50,416 nt of DNA from Pseudoalteromonas shioyasakiensis (GCF_022398475.1 NZ_JAKEVM010000015.1:1-50416), one strand, 5' to 3'. Counted from the stretch's first letter, positions 8,973 through 18,808 are shown. Made by a program: numbers and translations. Notes: generated by a model not told the origin, from the sequence alone.

Positions 8973-10307
8973 ATGAGTGCTCAATCAATGACTCTAAGCG
9001 AACGCTTACAGCGCTATGAAAAACATATCAAGGCCCCAAAACCAGCCGTTGCCGGTATTCTGACGCGTGTAGTTGGTTTAACGCTAGAAGCAAAAGGGCT
9101 TAGAGCACCTGTTGGCAGTCAATGTAAAATTGAAACCATTAACGGCTTTGTTGATGCTGAAGTCGTTGGTTTTAATGACCAAACACTTTACTTGATGCCA
9201 AATGATCACATCTCTGGCGTACTGCCTGGTGCACGAGTTATCCCAAAGCTAAATGAAACAGGACTGCCTGTTGGCATGAGTTTACTTGGCCGTGTAGTGG
9301 ATGGCCTTGGTCGGCCACTTGATGGCTTGGGCGCCATTAATGCTGAGCATCACTTAAAGTTTGCGCAAAACTCAATTAACCCTCTTGCAAGACGACCAAT
9401 CAGTCAACCTATGGACGTAGGTGTACGAGCCATCAACTCCGTTATTACCGTAGGTCAAGGGCAGCGTATGGGTCTGTTTGCAGGCTCTGGTGTCGGTAAA
9501 TCAGTATTACTGGGTATGATGACTCGCGGCTCTGAAGCAGATGTAATTGTGGTAGGTCTTGTGGGTGAACGTGGTCGTGAGGTAAAAGAGTTCATTGAAG
9601 AAATTTTAGGTGTTGAAGGGCGTAAGCGCTCAGTGGTGGTTGCAGCTCCTGCGGATGCTTCACCATTAATGCGTTTAAAAGGCTGTGAAAGTGCAGTGAC
9701 CATTGCGGAATACTTTCGCGATCAAGGTCTTAACGTATTGTTATTACTAGACTCCGTTACCCGTTATGCCATGGCGCAACGTGAAATCGCCTTAGCCGTT
9801 GGTGAGCCTCCAGCGACTAAGGGGTATCCGCCTTCAGTATTTGCTAAATTACCAGCGCTGGTGGAGCGTGCTGGTAATGGTGGTGAAGGGCAAGGTTCGA
9901 TCACCGCGTTTTTCACTGTGCTTAGTGAAGGGGATGATATGCAAGATCCAATTGCTGACTCTGCTCGCGCTATATTAGATGGCCACATTGTTTTATCTCG
10001 AGATTTAGCTGACAGTGGTCATTATCCGGCTATTGATATCGAAAAATCGATTTCTCGTGTTATGCCACAGGTTGTATCTGAAGCGCATATGCAACAAGCT
10101 CGAGTGCTAAAACAAGTGTATTCAATGTATCAACAGAACAAAGATATGATCACACTAGGTGCGTACCAAAAAGGCACCGACCCTATGCTTGACCAAGCAA
10201 TTAATATGATGCCACGTGTGAATCAATTCCTTCAGCAAGGCATGAAAGATGTGATCAGTTATGATGATGGTCTACAAGGTCTTGCACAGTTATTAGGACA
10301 AGGTTAA
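8973..10307 (+). CDS. fliI: Flagellum-specific export ATPase FliI
   Basis: F1-beta-like ATPase that unloads chaperone-substrate complexes at the export gate. 444 aa, usual length. Shows Walker [12 protein letters not shown] (around 167-177), [11 protein letters not shown], the Walker B-like [17 protein letters not shown] and the [14 protein letters not shown] segment. Cytoplasmic, partner of FliH and FliJ. The stop overlaps the fliJ start (TAATG). Confidence 0.96.
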   Translation: MSAQSMTLSERLQRYEKHIKAPKPAVAGILTRVVGLTLEAKGLRAPVGSQCKIETINGFVDAEVVGFNDQTLYLMPNDHISGVLPGARVIPKLNETGLPVGMSLLGRVVDGLGRPLDGLGAINAEHHLKFAQNSINPLARRPISQPMDVGVRAINSVITVGQGQRMGLFAGSGVGKSVLLGMMTRGSEADVIVVGLVGERGREVKEFIEEILGVEGRKRSVVVAAPADASPLMRLKGCESAVTIAEYFRDQGLNVLLLLDSVTRYAMAQREIALAVGEPPATKGYPPSVFAKLPALVERAGNGGEGQGSITAFFTVLSEGDDMQDPIADSARAILDGHIVLSRDLADSGHYPAIDIEKSISRVMPQVVSEAHMQQARVLKQVYSMYQQNKDMITLGAYQKGTDPMLDQAINMMPRVNQFLQQGMKDVISYDDGLQGLAQLLGQG

Positions 10308-10762
10308 TGGCTCAAAGTAAACTTGATTTATTGTTAAAGCTTGAGAGCGATAAAGAAGAATCTTTACGCATGGATTATTTAAAAGCCCAGCAGCACTTAC
10401 AAAGTAATCAACAAAAACTGCAAGGGCTGAATAACTTTCGCATGGAGTATTCTCAGCAGTTGCATTTGAAAGGTCGCTCTGGTTTGTCTAGTGCTGGGTT
10501 TAGTCAATATCATGCCTTTATCGCAAAAATTGAAGAAGCGATACGCCAGCAAGCCAGCACAGTGAATACTGCAAAACAGGTTGTTACGCAGCGCAAAGCA
10601 TTGTGGTTAAAACAGCAAGTGAAAGCAAAAGCAGTGGCGAAATTAATCGAAAAGCAAGCTGAAAAACACGCGATGAAAGTAGCTAAAGCGGAGCAAAAAA
10701 TGCTGGATGAATTTGCTTCAAATCAGTTTTATCAACGTCAACTTAAAAACGCACTTCTCTAA
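10307..10762 (+). CDS. fliJ: Flagellar export protein FliJ
   Basis: Coiled-coil protein like the gamma stalk of F1-ATPase that couples FliI to the FlhA gate. 151 aa, about average for FliJ, nearly all predicted helix and rich in Gln, Lys and Ala. Sequence conservation is low in this family; the call rests on length, helical content and its position directly after fliI (1-nt overlap). Last gene of the fliE unit, 100 nt before fliK. Confidence 0.88.
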   Translation: MAQSKLDLLLKLESDKEESLRMDYLKAQQHLQSNQQKLQGLNNFRMEYSQQLHLKGRSGLSSAGFSQYHAFIAKIEEAIRQQASTVNTAKQVVTQRKALWLKQQVKAKAVAKLIEKQAEKHAMKVAKAEQKMLDEFASNQFYQRQLKNALL

Positions 10763-10777
10763 AGCACTATCTTTTTT

Positions 10778-10793
10778 AGGCATGTTAATTGCA
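10778..10793 (+). promoter_or_regulatory. Sigma-54 promoter upstream of fliK
   Basis: AGGCATGTTAATTGCA matches TGGCACG-N4-TTGCA at 10 of 12 defined positions (T1 to A, C6 to T) with exact GG/GC spacing and a perfect TTGCA -12 element. It lies 15 nt after fliJ and 69 nt before fliK, splitting the structural genes into two units. Confidence 0.7.
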
Positions 10794-10862
10794 TTTACCT
10801 AACCAGTAGCATTAATTTTGGCACTTGCGGCGGCAAATTGCCTCTTTAGTTTTAGGTGAATT

Positions 10863-13301
10863 ATGGCGATCAGTGATATCAATTTGCAGGTTAAAACTGA
10901 GCAAGGTACTGGTTTTTCAGGCAAAGACTCAGAGTCTAGCGACAAAGCATCGGGCTTAAGTTTTTTAACTTCACTTACAGAAGCAAGTGAAGCGGCAAAC
11001 GCGCAAGCAAATAGCACCCCTCAAACAAAAAGTGATGCAGATACTCATTCTGTTGATGAAACTAAAGCTGTCAGTATTTCTGAAGAGCCTAAATCAGATG
11101 CCAAATTAGGCGACGAAAACACAACTGCTGATGCTAAAGTTGCAACTGCTACCACGTCTACACAGCAGCAATCTAATACAAGTCCAGATATTCGTAATGC
11201 AGCTGTAACTAAAGAGCAAAGCGATGAACTTGCACTTGTAGAAGATGAAGAAAACTCACTGCTTTCGCAAATTAATGCAGCTCAAGCTATGAGTACACGT
11301 GTTAATAAATTGATTGAAAATAATGATTTTAGCCCGGTAGTTGTTGATAAAAAACCAACCCCAATCGATACCATCACACCTGTTATACCTTCACCGATGA
11401 CAGACGTTGCACAAACCGATGATTCAAAAGCCGACGCGGAAGGCGACAATTCAATAGCAAGCTTATTACATAAGTCTAAAGTTGCGACTGCGGTAGATAG
11501 CCAGCTAAAAGCGATTGGCGATTTACCACCAAAAGATAGCGTGACTCCGATTGTTGATGGTCCATTAACAGACAAAGAAAAGCAGGGTGTTTCAGCTGTT
11601 AATACACCTGATACAAAACCTCAGGTAGCTAACTTTGCCAGTGCAACACAAGCAACTGACAACAAAGAATCCACCGTTGATGTAGACGCTCTGTTAAATA
11701 ACGCTCAGAAACAGGCTGTGAATTCAGACGCTACAAAAACATCTGATGGCAAAGAACTTGGCGTAAATGAGGCAAGTAAAACTGTTTTAAATAAGGTGGT
11801 TGCAGATTTAAATAGCGATGCTCAAGTAGATACAAAAACAGCTGAAGTTAATTCAAAACAAACACAAAGCTACACTGACAAAACGGCAGCAAATTTCAGT
11901 GCTGAGCAAAGCATTGCTAAAAACATTGAAGCTGGCACGGCAAAAGTGCCAGACAAACCAGCTGACGCAGCTGCCAAAATTGATCAAGCCGTAACAGAAA
12001 AACCAGTTTTAGATAAACCAGTAACAGATAAGTCAATCGTTAGCTTGCTGGCCAAAGTACAAAGTGGCGATGGGCAGGCTGTAAGTGAGTTCGCTAAAGG
12101 TTTATCGCTAACCTCTGAGCAACAAAAGCAACTTGAGCAACAAATAAATCAACTTAAAGCTGATAATAAGCTCGGTGCTGATGAGGTGGCAACAATCAAG
12201 TCGCTATTGACTGATGTGAACAGTAGTAAGCCTACAACGCAAACTGCACAGAGTCCTGTATCACAACTTGCTGTAGAGCAAGACATTGCTGAAGAAAGCC
12301 AGGCAAAACAAGATGCTAAATTAGCTGACAATAAGGCTCTCGATAACAAATTACCTACAGGTGTAGAAAAGCAAATCACGGCGCTGACTAAGGATGAGCA
12401 GCAAGCATTGTTAAACAAAGTGAACACTCAGTTGCAAACGTTAACGCCGGGCACTGCTCAGTACGAAAAATTAGCTGCAGCTCAAACTGTGCTGACAGAG
12501 GCTATAAATGCCCCTGCAACAGCCAGTACTGCGATGCCAGTAACCGCAGCAACAGTTAATGTTGAAAATAATAAAGCGAAACAAAATAATACCGCGCAAA
12601 TTACAGCCGATGTGACAAAAGTAGTTGCTAGTGAAGAAGTAACCACAGAGCTTGATACAAAAATTAATACAGAACGTACACAGGAAACTGTTACTGTGCG
12701 TGTAGCTCAATTATTTACCCAGCTAACGACTCAAGCAAATGCAACAACACAACCAGGTGCCTATGAAATGGCTCATCAGCAATATGAGCAAGCACTAGAC
12801 GTACAAACACTGCATACACAAACAACTGCGCAAACTCAGACTCAATCTAAATCGGTGAATGTTGACCCTGGTGTAATGCAAGCGATTAATATCATAAAAA
12901 GTGATGCTGCAAAGATGCTTCAAGAGCGAGTTAGCGCGTTACTAAATATTAATAATAAAGAAGCTGAAATTCGCTTAGATCCGCCAGAAATGGGCAGTAT
13001 GCAAATTCGTATACGTAGCGATGCGGAGCAAGCTCAAATTAATTTTGTTGTTCAAAATCAGCAGGCTAAAGAAGCTTTAGAGCAATCAATGCCACGCTTA
13101 CGAGAAATGCTTGCACAGCAAGGTATTGAGCTTGGTGAAAGTAGTATTCAGCAGGGGAACCCTGAGCAACAACAAGAGCAGTCTGGGCAAGGGCAGCTTG
13201 CTGGAAATCAACAAGCTGAGGAGCAGCAGCCAGAAGTAACAGCACAAAGCGCAGAAACTTCTCGACAACAATCTTCATCATCAATAGATTACTATGCATA
13301 A
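10863..13301 (+). CDS. fliK: Flagellar hook-length control protein FliK
   Basis: Secreted molecular ruler that measures the hook and triggers the FlhB specificity switch. 812 aa, about twice the enterobacterial length; the extra is a low-complexity region (about 20-680) rich in Ala, Thr, Gln, Asp and Lys. The conserved C-terminal Flg_hook domain is clear at about 685-765 (AEIRLDPPEMGSMQIRI, LREMLAQQGIELGE), followed by a Gln-rich tail. The ribosome site AGGTGA is 5 nt before the ATG. A second FliK-like protein is encoded at 33369-36143 on the other strand; this copy sits in the standard place before fliL. Confidence 0.92.
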   Translation: MAISDINLQVKTEQGTGFSGKDSESSDKASGLSFLTSLTEASEAANAQANSTPQTKSDADTHSVDETKAVSISEEPKSDAKLGDENTTADAKVATATTSTQQQSNTSPDIRNAAVTKEQSDELALVEDEENSLLSQINAAQAMSTRVNKLIENNDFSPVVVDKKPTPIDTITPVIPSPMTDVAQTDDSKADAEGDNSIASLLHKSKVATAVDSQLKAIGDLPPKDSVTPIVDGPLTDKEKQGVSAVNTPDTKPQVANFASATQATDNKESTVDVDALLNNAQKQAVNSDATKTSDGKELGVNEASKTVLNKVVADLNSDAQVDTKTAEVNSKQTQSYTDKTAANFSAEQSIAKNIEAGTAKVPDKPADAAAKIDQAVTEKPVLDKPVTDKSIVSLLAKVQSGDGQAVSEFAKGLSLTSEQQKQLEQQINQLKADNKLGADEVATIKSLLTDVNSSKPTTQTAQSPVSQLAVEQDIAEESQAKQDAKLADNKALDNKLPTGVEKQITALTKDEQQALLNKVNTQLQTLTPGTAQYEKLAAAQTVLTEAINAPATASTAMPVTAATVNVENNKAKQNNTAQITADVTKVVASEEVTTELDTKINTERTQETVTVRVAQLFTQLTTQANATTQPGAYEMAHQQYEQALDVQTLHTQTTAQTQTQSKSVNVDPGVMQAINIIKSDAAKMLQERVSALLNINNKEAEIRLDPPEMGSMQIRIRSDAEQAQINFVVQNQQAKEALEQSMPRLREMLAQQGIELGESSIQQGNPEQQQEQSGQGQLAGNQQAEEQQPEVTAQSAETSRQQSSSSIDYYA

Positions 13302-13326
13302 GTCCTGCTATTATAAGAAATAAAAT

Positions 13327-13358
13327 AGTTACAGCGCGATAAACAGCTTGCTGTAACT
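13327..13358 (+). other. Stem-loop between fliK and fliL
   Basis: A 9-bp perfect inverted repeat (13327-13335 and 13350-13358) ends immediately before the fliL ribosome site GAGGGA (13361-13366). No T-run follows. It may be an mRNA processing or stability element or a weak attenuator; the function is not shown by sequence. Confidence 0.4.
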
Positions 13359-13373
13359 TTGAGGGAAGTGACA

Positions 13374-13895
13374 ATGGCCGAAGAAGCAAATTTAGAAATA
13401 GAAGATACGGGTAAAGGCAAAAAGAAGCTGATTATCATCATTGCTGCTGTAGTGTTGATTGCTGGTGCTGCTGCGGGTTACTTTTTATTTATGGGCGATG
13501 ATGCCCCTGAAGAAAGCCTAGCAGATGAAACCACAGTGACAGAGGCTGCTGCACCATCGAGCTCCGCACAGATTGGTTCGGCTCTGTATGTCGCAATGCC
13601 ACGCCCATTTGTATTTAATGTACCCGGTGCTAGTCGCGACCGAATTGTACAAATAAAAGTTCAGCTACTTGTTCGCGGTGAAGTGAACGAAGAAACTGCC
13701 AAAAAGCATATTCCACTTATCGAAAGTACCTTACTTGGCGTTCTTTCAACAACGACCGCAGATGAATTAGGTACCAGTGAAGGTAAAGAGTCAGTACGTG
13801 TTGCTGCACTTGAAAAAGTACAATCAGCATTAAGTGATGTTGAAGGTAGCAAAGTGATAGAGCGGGTATTATTTACCGGCTTTGTGATGCAATAA
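13374..13895 (+). CDS. fliL: Flagellar basal body-associated protein FliL
   Basis: Single-pass inner-membrane protein that rings the stator units and supports torque. The ATG at 13374 (MAEEANLEIE) is chosen because GAGGGA lies 7 nt upstream; the longer frame from TTG 13359 would start ahead of that site. 173 aa: short charged cytoplasmic N-terminus, poly-Lys, one membrane helix (about 19-40), acidic linker, then the periplasmic stomatin-like domain. First of the fliLMNOPQR run. Confidence 0.93.
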   Translation: MAEEANLEIEDTGKGKKKLIIIIAAVVLIAGAAAGYFLFMGDDAPEESLADETTVTEAAAPSSSAQIGSALYVAMPRPFVFNVPGASRDRIVQIKVQLLVRGEVNEETAKKHIPLIESTLLGVLSTTTADELGTSEGKESVRVAALEKVQSALSDVEGSKVIERVLFTGFVMQ

Positions 13896-13904
13896 GGGGT
13901 CAGC

Positions 13905-14996
13905 GTGAGCGATTTATTATCTCAAGACGAAATTGATGCGCTCTTACATGGCGTTGATGAAGTCGAAGAGGAAGATATTCACGAAGGTGATGACTTAGAC
14001 AGTAATACCTTACAGTATGACTTCTCATCACAAGATCGTATTGTTCGGGGTCGTATGCCGACCTTGGAGATCGTGAATGAACGTTTTGCCCGTCATATGC
14101 GAATTAGCCTATTTAACATGATGCGCCGCACCGCTGAGGTGTCGATTAACGGCGTACAAATGATTAAATTTGGCGAATATATTCATACCTTATTCGTGCC
14201 AACTAGTTTGAACATGGTACGTTTTCGTCCGTTGAAGGGCACCGGCCTAATTACCATGGAAGCCCGATTAGTATTCATTTTGGTGGATAACTTTTTTGGT
14301 GGTGATGGCCGCTATCATGCAAAAATAGAAGGCCGTGAATTTACCCCAACAGAACGCCGTATTGTTCAAATGCTGCTTAAAATCATCTTCGAAGATTATA
14401 AAGAAGCATGGGCGCCGGTAATGGATGTGTCTTTTGAGTACCTTGACTCAGAAGTTAACCCAGCGATGGCTAACATCGTAAGTCCAACTGAAGTGGTTGT
14501 TATTAGCTCTTTCCATATTGAGCTAGATGGTGGTGGCGGTGATTTCCATATCGCATTACCTTATTCGATGCTTGAGCCAATCCGTGAATTACTCGATGCC
14601 GGTGTGCAATCAGACACTGAAGACACTGACTTACGTTGGAGTAAAGCATTACGTGATGAGATCATGGATGTTGAGGTCGATTTATCGACTCAATTGCTTG
14701 AGGTTGATCTAACGCTACAACAGATTATGGAGCTTAAAGCTGGCGATATTATCCCTGTTGAAATGCCAGAACATATCACCGTATTTGTAGAAGAATTGCC
14801 GACCTTCAGAGCGAAAATGGGCCGCTCTCGTGACAATGTGGCACTACAAATTAGTGAAAAAATTAAACGCCCTGAATCAGTTAAGTCAGAACTACATGTG
14901 TTCACAAAAGGTGGCAAAAAACTGGATTCAGATGCAGAATTAGCAGAACTAGAAGAAGATCTACATCTATCTGAAGGTGTAGATTTAGACTGGTAG
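13905..14996 (+). CDS. fliM: Flagellar motor switch protein FliM
   Basis: C-ring protein that binds phospho-CheY and transmits the switch to FliG. 363 aa from a GTG start with AGGGG upstream. The N-terminus carries the CheY-binding peptide LSQDEIDALLHGV (about 4-16), followed by an acidic linker. The middle CheC-like domain includes the GGxG-type loop (LDGGGGDFHI), and the C-terminal SpoA domain pairs with FliN. The N-terminal peptide closely resembles three repeated motifs in CheA (25902-26216); see findings. Confidence 0.96.
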   Translation: MSDLLSQDEIDALLHGVDEVEEEDIHEGDDLDSNTLQYDFSSQDRIVRGRMPTLEIVNERFARHMRISLFNMMRRTAEVSINGVQMIKFGEYIHTLFVPTSLNMVRFRPLKGTGLITMEARLVFILVDNFFGGDGRYHAKIEGREFTPTERRIVQMLLKIIFEDYKEAWAPVMDVSFEYLDSEVNPAMANIVSPTEVVVISSFHIELDGGGGDFHIALPYSMLEPIRELLDAGVQSDTEDTDLRWSKALRDEIMDVEVDLSTQLLEVDLTLQQIMELKAGDIIPVEMPEHITVFVEELPTFRAKMGRSRDNVALQISEKIKRPESVKSELHVFTKGGKKLDSDAELAELEEDLHLSEGVDLDW

Positions 14997-15018
14997 TCGA
15001 TTTATAAGGTTAAACATA

Positions 15019-15420
15019 ATGAGTGATGATCAAGATACAATGGACGAATGGGCTGCGGCACTAGCCGAAGCTGAAGAAGCTGAGGGTGGCTCAGGCGATG
15101 CTGCTGTAGCGGAGCTTGATGAGTTAAAAGATGAAAGACATGAGCTGTCTGGCGACGAAAAACGTAAACTTGATACTATCTTGGACATTCCAGTTACTAT
15201 TTCGATGGAAGTGGGTCGTTCAAAAATCAACATTCGTAACTTATTACAGCTTAACCAAGGTTCAGTGGTAGAACTAGACCGAGTCGCTGGTGAGCCACTT
15301 GATGTATTGGTTAATGGCACCCTGATTGCGCATGGTGAGGTGGTTGTCGTCAACGATAAGTTCGGTATTCGTTTAACTGACGTTATCAGCCAAGTTGAGC
15401 GTATTAAAAAGTTACGATGA
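15019..15420 (+). CDS. fliN: Flagellar motor switch protein FliN
   Basis: Forms the base of the C-ring and docks FliH-FliI at the export gate. 133 aa: acidic, Ala/Glu-rich N-terminus (about 1-50) then the SpoA domain (ILDIPVTISMEVGRSKINIR through GIRLTDVISQVERIK). The stop overlaps the fliO start by 4 nt (ATGA). Confidence 0.95.
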   Translation: MSDDQDTMDEWAAALAEAEEAEGGSGDAAVAELDELKDERHELSGDEKRKLDTILDIPVTISMEVGRSKINIRNLLQLNQGSVVELDRVAGEPLDVLVNGTLIAHGEVVVVNDKFGIRLTDVISQVERIKKLR

Positions 15421-15800
15421 ATGCTTTAGTCGCTTTAACAAGTGCGTCGAGCACTGCATTTCCTACGGCATCACCGACGGCAGATTTACTGTCTATGGTG
15501 ATGTCTTTGCTTTTAGTGCTGGTGGTTATTATTGCTTTGGCTTTTTTGGTTAAAAAACTAAATCCAAATCTTGCTAATAGTGATGAATTTAAAGTAGTGC
15601 GCAGTTTGCCTTTAGGTTCTCGTGAGCGCTTGATGGTCATTGAAATCGATAACGCTCAGCACCTAATTGGTGTGACCCCGCATAGTATTAACTACCTGCA
15701 TAAACTAGAAACACCATTACAAGAAAAAGAACTGCCAGAACTTGCCAAAAAATTTGGTAAGTTACTGAACCCACAATCACCTTCAAATAAAAAGAATTAA
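15417..15800 (+). CDS. fliO: Flagellar export gate assembly protein FliO
   Basis: Membrane protein that helps assemble the FliP ring of the export gate. 127 aa with one membrane helix (about 22-44) followed by a basic cytoplasmic domain with [17 protein letters not shown]. Start ATG overlaps the fliN stop; another ATG 4 nt later is out of frame. Weakly conserved family; position between fliN and fliP makes the call firm. Confidence 0.9.
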   Translation: MNALVALTSASSTAFPTASPTADLLSMVMSLLLVLVVIIALAFLVKKLNPNLANSDEFKVVRSLPLGSRERLMVIEIDNAQHLIGVTPHSINYLHKLETPLQEKELPELAKKFGKLLNPQSPSNKKN

Positions 15801-15804
15801 CGCT

Positions 15805-16545
15805 ATGATCAAGTGGATACTTATTTTAGCAAGTGTGTTGTTTTTGCCGTCGGTTAACGCTGAAGGCATAGAAGCACTGACCATTACCACCAACCCTGAT
15901 GGCTCTCAAGATTACTCCGTGACGCTACAAGTGTTAGCGATTATGACGGCGCTGAGTTTTATTCCAGCGGCGGTCATTATGATGACTTCATTTACACGGA
16001 TTATTGTGGTTCTGGCGATATTACGCCAAGCAATAGGCTTACAACAAACTCCATCGAATCAAATTTTGTTAGGTATGTCGCTGTTTTTAAGTATTTTTAT
16101 TATGGCGCCAATTTATCAGCAAGTGAATGAGCGCGCTATTGAGCCATACTTGAATGAACAAGTTACCTCAGTGCAAGCATTAGAACTTGCCAAAGAGCCA
16201 ATGAAAGCGTTTATGCTCTCGCAAGTTCGTATAAAAGATTTAGAGACTTTTGCGAAAATAGCTGGTTATGAGCAATTAGATTCGCCAGAAGACACGCCGT
16301 TGATTGTATTGATCCCAGCGTTTGTTACCAGCGAATTGCAAACGGCCTTTATCATTGGTTTTATGTTTTTCATCCCATTTTTGATTGTGGATTTAGTCGT
16401 GGCCTCCGTATTAATGGCCATGGGTATGATGATGCTTTCGCCGATGATTGTATCTTTGCCGTTTAAGATTATGCTGTTTGTATTAGTAGACGGTTGGAGC
16501 CTTGTGATGGGCACGCTGGCGAAGAGCTTTGGGCTCGGGGTGTAA
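15805..16545 (+). CDS. fliP: Flagellar export gate protein FliP
   Basis: Pore-forming core subunit of the FliPQR export gate. 246 aa with a cleavable-looking signal peptide (about 1-19, ending VNA), then the conserved [24 protein letters not shown] segment region and TM helices near 45-70, 90-110, 185-215 and 215-240. Length and motifs are standard. Starts 4 nt after fliO. Confidence 0.96.
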   Translation: MIKWILILASVLFLPSVNAEGIEALTITTNPDGSQDYSVTLQVLAIMTALSFIPAAVIMMTSFTRIIVVLAILRQAIGLQQTPSNQILLGMSLFLSIFIMAPIYQQVNERAIEPYLNEQVTSVQALELAKEPMKAFMLSQVRIKDLETFAKIAGYEQLDSPEDTPLIVLIPAFVTSELQTAFIIGFMFFIPFLIVDLVVASVLMAMGMMMLSPMIVSLPFKIMLFVLVDGWSLVMGTLAKSFGLGV

Positions 16546-16585
16546 CAATGCAATTCAAGACACATAATTAGGTAGGAGAGACAAA

Positions 16586-16855
16586 ATGGAACCAGAAATT
16601 TTTGTCGATATACTCAGTGACGCGCTATTCTTAGTTATAAAGTTAGTGTCTGCAATCGTAGTACCTGGCTTATTAGTCGGTCTTGTAGTGGCAGTTTTCC
16701 AGGCGGCAACATCAATCAATGAGCAAACCTTAAGCTTTTTACCTCGTTTGCTGATTACCATAAGCGCACTTATTATCGGTGGTCACTGGTTCACGCAAGA
16801 GCTTATGGACTACTTCACTCGCTTAGTGATGTCGATACCGGAGATAGCAGGCTAA
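16586..16855 (+). CDS. fliQ: Flagellar export gate protein FliQ
   Basis: Small subunit of the FliPQR gate wrapping around the FliP/FliR core. 89 aa, two membrane hairpin helices (about 15-40 and 50-75) and the typical FQAATSINEQTLSFLPR turn. TAGGAGAG lies about 7 nt upstream of ATG. The stop codon directly abuts the fliR start. Confidence 0.95.
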   Translation: MEPEIFVDILSDALFLVIKLVSAIVVPGLLVGLVVAVFQAATSINEQTLSFLPRLLITISALIIGGHWFTQELMDYFTRLVMSIPEIAG

Positions 16856-17635
16856 ATGGAATTTCCATTTGCGGTTATTATTCAATGGCTCAGCGATTTT
16901 TTGCTGCCATTAGTGCGTATTAGCTCAATGATTATGATCATGGCAGGCCTTGGTGCGAAGAATGTACCAAGCCGAATTAAGCTTGGTTTAGCGGTAGTTG
17001 TAACCTTTGTTGCTGTGCCTATGCTGCCCCCTGCGACTTTTAATAACTTATTTTCGTTTGAGATGATCCTTGTGGTCATTCAGCAAATGCTTATTGGTGT
17101 GGCGATAGGCTTTGCTTCAGTACTATTATTAAATACCTTTGTTTTAGCAGGGCAAATACTCGCGATGCAAACTGGTCTTGGTTTTGCGTCCGTCGTTGAT
17201 CCATCGAATGGTCTGAGTGTACCCGCTGTGGGTCAGTTTTACCTGATTTTGGCTACCTTACTGTTCTTTGTTTTTAATGGTCACTTAATGATGATCCAAA
17301 TGGTCATTCATAGCTTTGAAGTATTACCAATTGATGGCAATTGGTGGGCGGTTGATCATTATTGGGATATCGTTACTTGGGGCGGTTGGATGTTCACCAC
17401 AGCCTTGGTGCTTGCTTTAGCACCACTGACAGCTATGCTGGTTATTAACATGTCGTTTGGTGTGATGACCCGTGCGGCACCGCAGTTAAATATTTTTTCG
17501 ATTGGTTTTCCGTTTACCTTAGTGGCTGGGCTCGTGATTATTTGGGCAACGCTAGGTAACTTCATGACTCAATTTGAGTTTCAGTGGTTAAAAATGGTTG
17601 AGTTAATGTGCAGCCTTGTTGGTTGTACACCTTAG
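16856..17635 (+). CDS. fliR: Flagellar export gate protein FliR
   Basis: Export gate subunit that completes the FliP5FliR1 core. 259 aa, about six hydrophobic segments, with the conserved MQTGLGFASVVDPSNG stretch (about 102-117). The ATG follows the fliQ stop without a gap. FlhB follows after 9 nt. Confidence 0.95.
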   Translation: MEFPFAVIIQWLSDFLLPLVRISSMIMIMAGLGAKNVPSRIKLGLAVVVTFVAVPMLPPATFNNLFSFEMILVVIQQMLIGVAIGFASVLLLNTFVLAGQILAMQTGLGFASVVDPSNGLSVPAVGQFYLILATLLFFVFNGHLMMIQMVIHSFEVLPIDGNWWAVDHYWDIVTWGGWMFTTALVLALAPLTAMLVINMSFGVMTRAAPQLNIFSIGFPFTLVAGLVIIWATLGNFMTQFEFQWLKMVELMCSLVGCTP

Positions 17636-17644
17636 GAGCACGCC

Positions 17645-18775
17645 ATGGCTGAAGATTCAGGTCAAGAAAAAACCGAAGAACCCACGCAGAAAAAAATTGA
17701 TGATGCCAAAAAGAAAGGTCAGGTTGCCCGCTCAAAAGAGCTAGGTACAATGTTTGTGCTTATCTTTTCAGCTATTTCCTTATTGTTGTATGGACCTGAA
17801 ATTGGCAAAGGTCTTTATAATGTGATGGGGCGCTTATTAAGCCTTAACCGTAATGAAACCTACGACACCACTAAAATGTTTTCAGTGTGGGGAATTGTTG
17901 CGGATGCGTTGTTATTCCCTATGGCAATGTTTGTGTTGATCATCGTGATAGCCGCTTTTGTTGGGAATACTTTACTGGGGGGCTATAACTTTAGTTGGCA
18001 AGCGGCAGCACCAAAAGCAAGTAAGATGTCGCCGGCTAAAGGTATTAAGCGTATGCTTGGCCCTCAAGCAGGAGTAGAGCTAGTTAAGTCTATTTTAAAA
18101 TTTGTAGTGGTTGCAGGTTTTGCGGTGTTCTTAATTAATACTTTCTTTGATGAAATACTGCACCTAAGCATTGAAAGCGCGCCCGGAAATTTTATCCATG
18201 CACTCGAAATCCTCTCTTGGATGTTCTTGGGGTTAACTTGTACGTTAATCATTATTGCAGCAATAGATTCTCCTTATCAAAGTCACAAACACCATAAACA
18301 GTTAAAAATGACCTTACAAGAGGTAAAAGACGAATTTAAAAACTCTGAGGGTGATCCGCAAATAAAAGCGCGTATTCGCCGTACTCAGCGTGAAATGTCG
18401 CAAAGGCGTATGATGCAAGACGTGCCTGATGCCGATGTGATTGTAACCAACCCGACGCACTACTCAGTCGCGCTTAAATACGATACAGCTAAAGCGGGTG
18501 CGCCAATTGTGCTTGCTAAAGGCGTGGACGAGCTTGCTATGCAAATTCGTAAAGTTGGTAAGGGTAATGACGTGCCAATTGTTGAATCACCGATGCTTAC
18601 ACGTGCACTGTATCACACCACCGATGTGGGCAATCAAATACCTGATCAGCTATTCACAGCCGTTGCGCAAGTGCTGGCTTATGTCTTCCAGTTAAAGCGC
18701 TTCCAAAAAGGGCGTGGAAAACGTCCTGTTCCACTTAATAAAAAGCTCCCAATACCCGATGCTTACAAATATTAG
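17645..18775 (+). CDS. flhB: Flagellar export switch protein FlhB
   Basis: Membrane protein that changes export specificity from rod/hook to filament after autocleavage. 376 aa: basic N-terminus (EKTEEPTQKKIDDAKKKGQV), four membrane helices (between about 30 and 215), and the cytoplasmic domain with autocleavage site NPTH at 269-272. Partner FliK is at 10863. A free-standing paralogue of its C-terminal domain, FhlB, is at 33055-33363. Confidence 0.96.
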   Translation: MAEDSGQEKTEEPTQKKIDDAKKKGQVARSKELGTMFVLIFSAISLLLYGPEIGKGLYNVMGRLLSLNRNETYDTTKMFSVWGIVADALLFPMAMFVLIIVIAAFVGNTLLGGYNFSWQAAAPKASKMSPAKGIKRMLGPQAGVELVKSILKFVVVAGFAVFLINTFFDEILHLSIESAPGNFIHALEILSWMFLGLTCTLIIIAAIDSPYQSHKHHKQLKMTLQEVKDEFKNSEGDPQIKARIRRTQREMSQRRMMQDVPDADVIVTNPTHYSVALKYDTAKAGAPIVLAKGVDELAMQIRKVGKGNDVPIVESPMLTRALYHTTDVGNQIPDQLFTAVAQVLAYVFQLKRFQKGRGKRPVPLNKKLPIPDAYKY

Positions 18776-18792
18776 TAAGTAGTTATATAACT

Positions 18793-18808
18793 TGGAATAG
18801 TTATTGCA
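18793..18808 (+). promoter_or_regulatory. Sigma-54 promoter of flhA
   Basis: TGGAATAGTTATTGCA has the invariant GG and GC at correct spacing and a perfect TTGCA -12 half, but a degenerate -24 half (C4 to A, C6 to T, G7 to A). It ends 38 nt before the flhA ATG in a 71-nt gap after flhB. The flhA unit is sigma-54 dependent in Vibrio, which supports this weaker match. Confidence 0.6.

Noticed and set aside
10819..10834. TGGCACTTGCGGCGGC upstream of fliK as a sigma-54 promoter
   Set aside because: The -24 half is good but the GC is one base too far from GG. A correctly spaced element is present at 10778-10793.
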